In this document: positions 60,726 to 64,000 of the stretch, piece by piece
How positions within the stretch are numbered: position 1 is the first letter of the stretch
How the letters are laid out: each line of letters starts with the position of its first letter
NCBI GenBank assembly: GCA_007258455.2
Contig: VDFB02187766.1
Coordinates: 124,001-188,000 of the forward strand
DNA length: 64,000 nt
From: Sequoia sempervirens
Lineage: Eukaryota > Streptophyta > Pinopsida > Cupressales > Cupressaceae
Reading direction: 5' to 3'
Program-made: the position numbers and the translations under genes
The notes under the pieces: generated by a model
Told to the model about the DNA's origin: nothing
The model's input: only the letters and a program-made list of their open reading frames with translations
The model's database searches: none

Positions 60726-61658
60726 TGGAGTCACTAAAAAAGTAACCCTTCTACTTTTTTTGGCTTGTTCAGGCCCTCCTTGTGATTTTTGGCTTAATGT
60801 TGTGTGTTGTAATGTGGATTACACATTCACATTAATTCTTGGGCCCTTGTGAACTAATGGATTTTAATAGTACCTTTGCTAAAATGTTGTTAAGTGTTGT
60901 AATTCACTTTCACACTTTTCTACAGTTTTATCAAATAATTAAATTTAATAAACCTCTTTTTATTCAAAATCAACATTAATCTTGACTTATTTGAAGTGTT
61001 GTAAAGTGTTGTAACACTCTTTCACACTCCTCTATGCTTGTCATTGATAATTGGGCTTTCTTATGCTTTAATTGGCCCCATTTTGCATCCACAAGCCTCG
61101 TTTATTGCATCTTGTTGAGGATAATCCTGGCACCAATCAGTAACTAATCATAATTTAGGTGTTTTGGCTTGTGTAGCCCAGATTTAGGGATCTAGGACTC
61201 ATTCACTACCTTGGGAGAATGGGTCCCACTTGGATCTTTTGGCCCTGAACCGGTTTTTAGACATTTATAAGAACTTTTGGTTTTTGGCCCCATACATTAT
61301 GCCTAGTGGGACTCATTCACCACCTTGGGCGAATGACTCTCATGTGGCCCAAAATCAATTTTAATTCAAATTTCTAGTGGGATTTTATTCTCCTAGATCT
61401 AATGTAGGCTTGTAGTGTTGTAATTTTAGGAATTCTTGCATAATGAAGTATAAATACAAGGTTCTTTCACTCATATTCTCACCTGGCATTCAAGAGAATT
61501 CACAAGATCTTTTGAGCATTCACAAGAGCATTCAAGAGCAGTCAAGAGTAGATTATCATGCATTTTAGAGCAGCATTTAAGTGTCAATCATCATGTCAAA
61601 GATGTCATCCATCATGTTTTTTATTGTGCTAACAATAGTGATGTAGGGTTTATGATTC
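60726..61658 (+). repeat. Truncated 3' LTR of element D
   Basis: Matches 53301 to about 54217 of the 5' LTR, then stops after 'gggtttatgattc' and changes to pyrimidine-rich sequence. Roughly the last half is missing. Motif copies at 61195 and 61308. Confidence 0.88.
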
Positions 61659-61667
61659 TCCATATAA

Positions 61668-62335
61668 CCTACCCCTCTATACCTATTTCTTTCTCCCTCT
61701 CTCCCTCCTCCCTCTCTCAATCTCTCCACCTTCCTCCTTACCTCTCTACTTCTCTCTCTATCACATCTCTCTATCACCTCTCTCTCACTTCTCTCTCTCC
61801 CCCTCTCTAATCTATTTCTCTCTACCTCACCTCTCTCTGTAACTATCCCTTCATCCCTCCTCTTTGGCTATCTCAGCTCCCTCCCTTCATCCCTTCCTCT
61901 CCCTTGATCTTTCCCCTTCCCTCTCTACTTTTCTCTATCTCACCTTCCCTCTCTACCTACCTCTCTCTCTGTTGCTCTCTTCGCTTGCCTCTTTCTCTCC
62001 ATCCCTACCTCTCCCTTCATTTCTCCTTCAGTCTCTACTTCTCTCTACCTGCCTATCCCTCCTTACATCTTTCTCTCTCCCTCCCTCTCTCCATCCATCT
62101 CTTAATCTCTCCACCTTCCACCTTCCCTCTCTACTTCTCGCTATCACATATCTTTATCACCTCTCTCTCTATCTCCTTCCTTATCTACTATCTCTATCTC
62201 AACTCTCTCTTTTTACCTCTCCATCCCTCCCTCCCTATTTCTCCATCCCTCTTGCATTCCCTCTCTACCTCTCTTTACCCCTCTCCCTCTACCTATCTCT
62301 CTCTATGTTGCTCTCTCTCAACTCTCTCTCTCCTA
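61668..62335. repeat. Pyrimidine-rich (CT) low-complexity tract
   Basis: About 670 bases of imperfect (CTCT), (CCCT) and (TCTCTAC) runs on the plus strand. The two long Ser/Leu/Pro-rich frames here result from base composition. Confidence 0.92.
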
Positions 62336-63590
62336 ATTAGAAAATTTCCCATACATGTATATTGTGTAATGTGTTTAGTTTATATATTTTATAATTATCA
62401 TTTTCTTCATCTTGTATTTTATTTTTGATGATTAACTAGTAACCTAAGATCCTAGTATCTATCATTACTTTATTTTATCTTTAATACTAATGTTTTTACA
62501 TGAGTCATACACTTTGTGTGAATGACGATTGGTGGGCTTTATGTTTCATTGTTTGAGACTAGATCAAACATTATGCACACAATGGGGTTATAGGAGGCAT
62601 ATGTGCCCATAGTGGATAGGTTTCATTGGATCATAATATTAATGGTCTTTAGGATTTTTACCTATCACTGTGTTTTGTTAATATGAGAGGTGGTAACTCT
62701 TAGTAAGATAGTACATATACAAGGACATGAGTTGCATTGTGTGCTAGATATGTTATGAGTAAAAGGTCATTCTATAGTTGGTGTTAGTGTGATGGACTAG
62801 TTCTAATAGTTGTTCTAACTTTTGGTAAGTATGTAGTGCGTACTTGATCATATTTTGCAAGTTATTGGATGTTTAGTTATGTTTTTTAATAACACGAGGA
62901 TAGCTATAGAGAGTGTGCTTCAAATTTGGTTAAGTAGCTCCAAAGTATGTTATGTAATTACTTCTAAGTATACCCCTATTTTTCTTTATGGGTACAATTT
63001 GTTGGCATTTGTGTGGAGCATTTTTCTTAGTACATTATATAGTATTGAAGGTGGATATGGGGTATTTACCCAAGACGAAATTGAATAACTAAGCATGTAC
63101 AAGTGGTAGTTGAAGATTAAGATCAACTCCTGAACCGAAATGTATAAATTGGGCGCAATAATCACACAATAATAATATTTACATAAATTAGTCAAGAGAA
63201 GATATAAACAAAAGTTTAAGTGTACACTTTATATCTCACTATATAAATTTATATCTAATCACATATTTGTTTCTTTTCTAAAATAAAATTATAATGAAAT
63301 AATAAATATTTTATATATTTTTATGATTTAATTAAGTGAATAATCATCTTTAAAATTATGATTATTTGAGATAAACATAATTTTCTTTTACATAAACTTT
63401 TAAGTTATTTTCTTTTTAAAGGTTTACAATTAATATATTAAAAAACAAAAAAAAAAAAACTAAATTCTAATGAAAATGATATTAGAAAATTTATTAAATT
63501 TTTAAGAGTTGTTTTTATATTGAAACTTTAAAATAAAATTTGTATTATTCAATTCAGGTAAATAAGAGGAACAAAAAGTATGTTTTCATG
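62336..63590. other. AT-rich intergenic DNA
   Basis: No gene or repeat recognised. Very AT-rich between 63230 and 63560. Confidence 0.5.
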
Positions 63591-63612
63591 TACGGCTAGT
63601 CAAAGTCCATTG

Positions 63613-63626
63613 TTCTCGAAGAATTT
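63613..63626 (+). promoter_or_regulatory. Heat-shock-element-like motif upstream of protease gene 2
   Basis: TTCTCGAAGAATTT, conserved with 42566 upstream of gene 1. It lies 199 bases before the TATA box, against 324 bases in gene 1. Confidence 0.45.
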
Positions 63627-63811
63627 GACGAAGAGATGTTCGCTGTCCCACGTAACTTTGACTTTCGCACAGAATTGAAACTTTCAATTTGAAAGTTTCA
63701 TCCCTGTCGACAAGAAATATTTGATGGGCAATTGTATATGAGCTGTACAAAACGTGTATTGACGGAATACTTCGGATCTCTTCCGTAAACACGACATATG
63801 CGTCAAAGCTC

Positions 63812-63818
63812 TATATAA
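63812..63818 (+). promoter_or_regulatory. TATA box of protease gene 2
   Basis: TATATAA, 113 bases before the ATG, in the same conserved context as gene 1 (119 bases). Confidence 0.8.
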
Positions 63819-63924
63819 TCCCCGCCACTCCATTCATTTTCCATAACACAGATAAGCTGCCTAACAATTGTTTGTTTGACGCTCAATAGAACTTCTGATT
63901 GTGGTTTAAAATCTTTGAGGTAGA

Positions 63925-64000
63925 ATGGCCAGTCGCTCTGGTTTAGTGCTGGGGTTGATAGCCCTGACGGCAATACTAATGGGCCAAGCTACTGAAGCGG
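63925..64000 (+). CDS. Basic secretory protease, second copy (5' end only)
   Basis: The window contains the first 25 codons, the signal peptide: MASRSGLVLGLIALTAILMG then QATEA. 22 of 25 residues match gene 1 (changes C3S, A7L, H21Q), and the leader and promoter also match. The start is fixed by this alignment. The rest lies beyond the window, so whether it is intact cannot be judged. Same orientation as gene 1, about 21 kb apart, so a tandem pair later separated by elements E and D and flanking DNA. Confidence 0.9.
   Translation, partial: MASRSGLVLGLIALTAILMGQATEA

Larger units (their letters stand above)
53301..61658 (+). mobile_element. Non-autonomous LTR element D (gag plus protease only), 3' LTR truncated
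   Basis: Plus-strand relative of A: 5' LTR 53301-55194, primer site, leader, gag 55676-57190, knuckle and protease 57290-58140, acidic tail 58627-58962, 3' noncoding DNA with the hairpin repeat, polypurine tract, partial 3' LTR. No RT, RNase H or integrase. The same gene order and missing enzymes as A argue against chance deletion. Confidence 0.87.

Noticed and set aside
61864..62428. Two overlapping frames of 158 and 174 codons
   Set aside because: They lie in CT-rich simple sequence and encode only Ser/Leu/Pro runs; base composition keeps the frames open.

Overview
The window looks like intergenic DNA from a large, repeat-rich seed-plant nuclear genome, probably a gymnosperm (conifer-like). 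I base this on the low GC, nested and heavily decayed LTR retrotransposons covering most of the window, Ty3/gypsy and Ty1/copia protein domains broken by many stops, and a plant-specific basic secretory protease gene as the only intact cellular gene. The species assignment is inference.

Layout. 1-17365: a decayed minus-strand Ty3/gypsy element (F), about 17 kb, with LTRs at 1-1014 and 16318-17365 and degraded gag, protease, RT, RNase H and integrase. It sits inside a plus-strand element (B), whose pieces are 17366-17837 and 30012-34201. B also carries a second insertion, minus-strand element A (17838-30006, target duplication ATACT). A's left LTR is split by a 3.3-kb noncoding insertion S (18157-21495, target duplication GATGT), probably a solo LTR. 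B ends at 34201 against a minus-strand copia element (C, 34202 to about 39.5 kb), which holds a B-type LTR fragment between 57-bp direct repeats. About 39.6-46.4 kb is relatively unique DNA with the protease gene (43009-43707). A complete minus-strand copia (E, 46420-51878, target duplication TTAAG) follows, then an inverted LTR fragment, then a plus-strand element D (53301-61658), a relative of A with a truncated 3' LTR that runs into a pyrimidine-rich tract. At 63925 a second copy of the protease gene begins and runs off the window.

The most interesting material is the A/B/D family. A and D encode only gag and a protease-like domain, with no recognisable reverse transcriptase or integrase. 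Their LTRs and leaders, with those of B and two fragments, carry about 20 copies of a 32-34 bp imperfect palindrome (half-site near GGACTCATTCGCCACC), most in pairs 113-118 bp apart. All three elements also keep a tandem hairpin module in a long 3' noncoding region. They look like non-autonomous parasites with strongly conserved cis signals that must borrow enzymes from a partner.

The two protease copies share their promoter layout (heat-shock-element-like motif, TATATAA box, leader), so the duplication included regulatory DNA. No tRNA, rRNA or CRISPR array was recognised. All retroelement reading frames carry stops or frameshifts, so they are annotated as pseudogenes.
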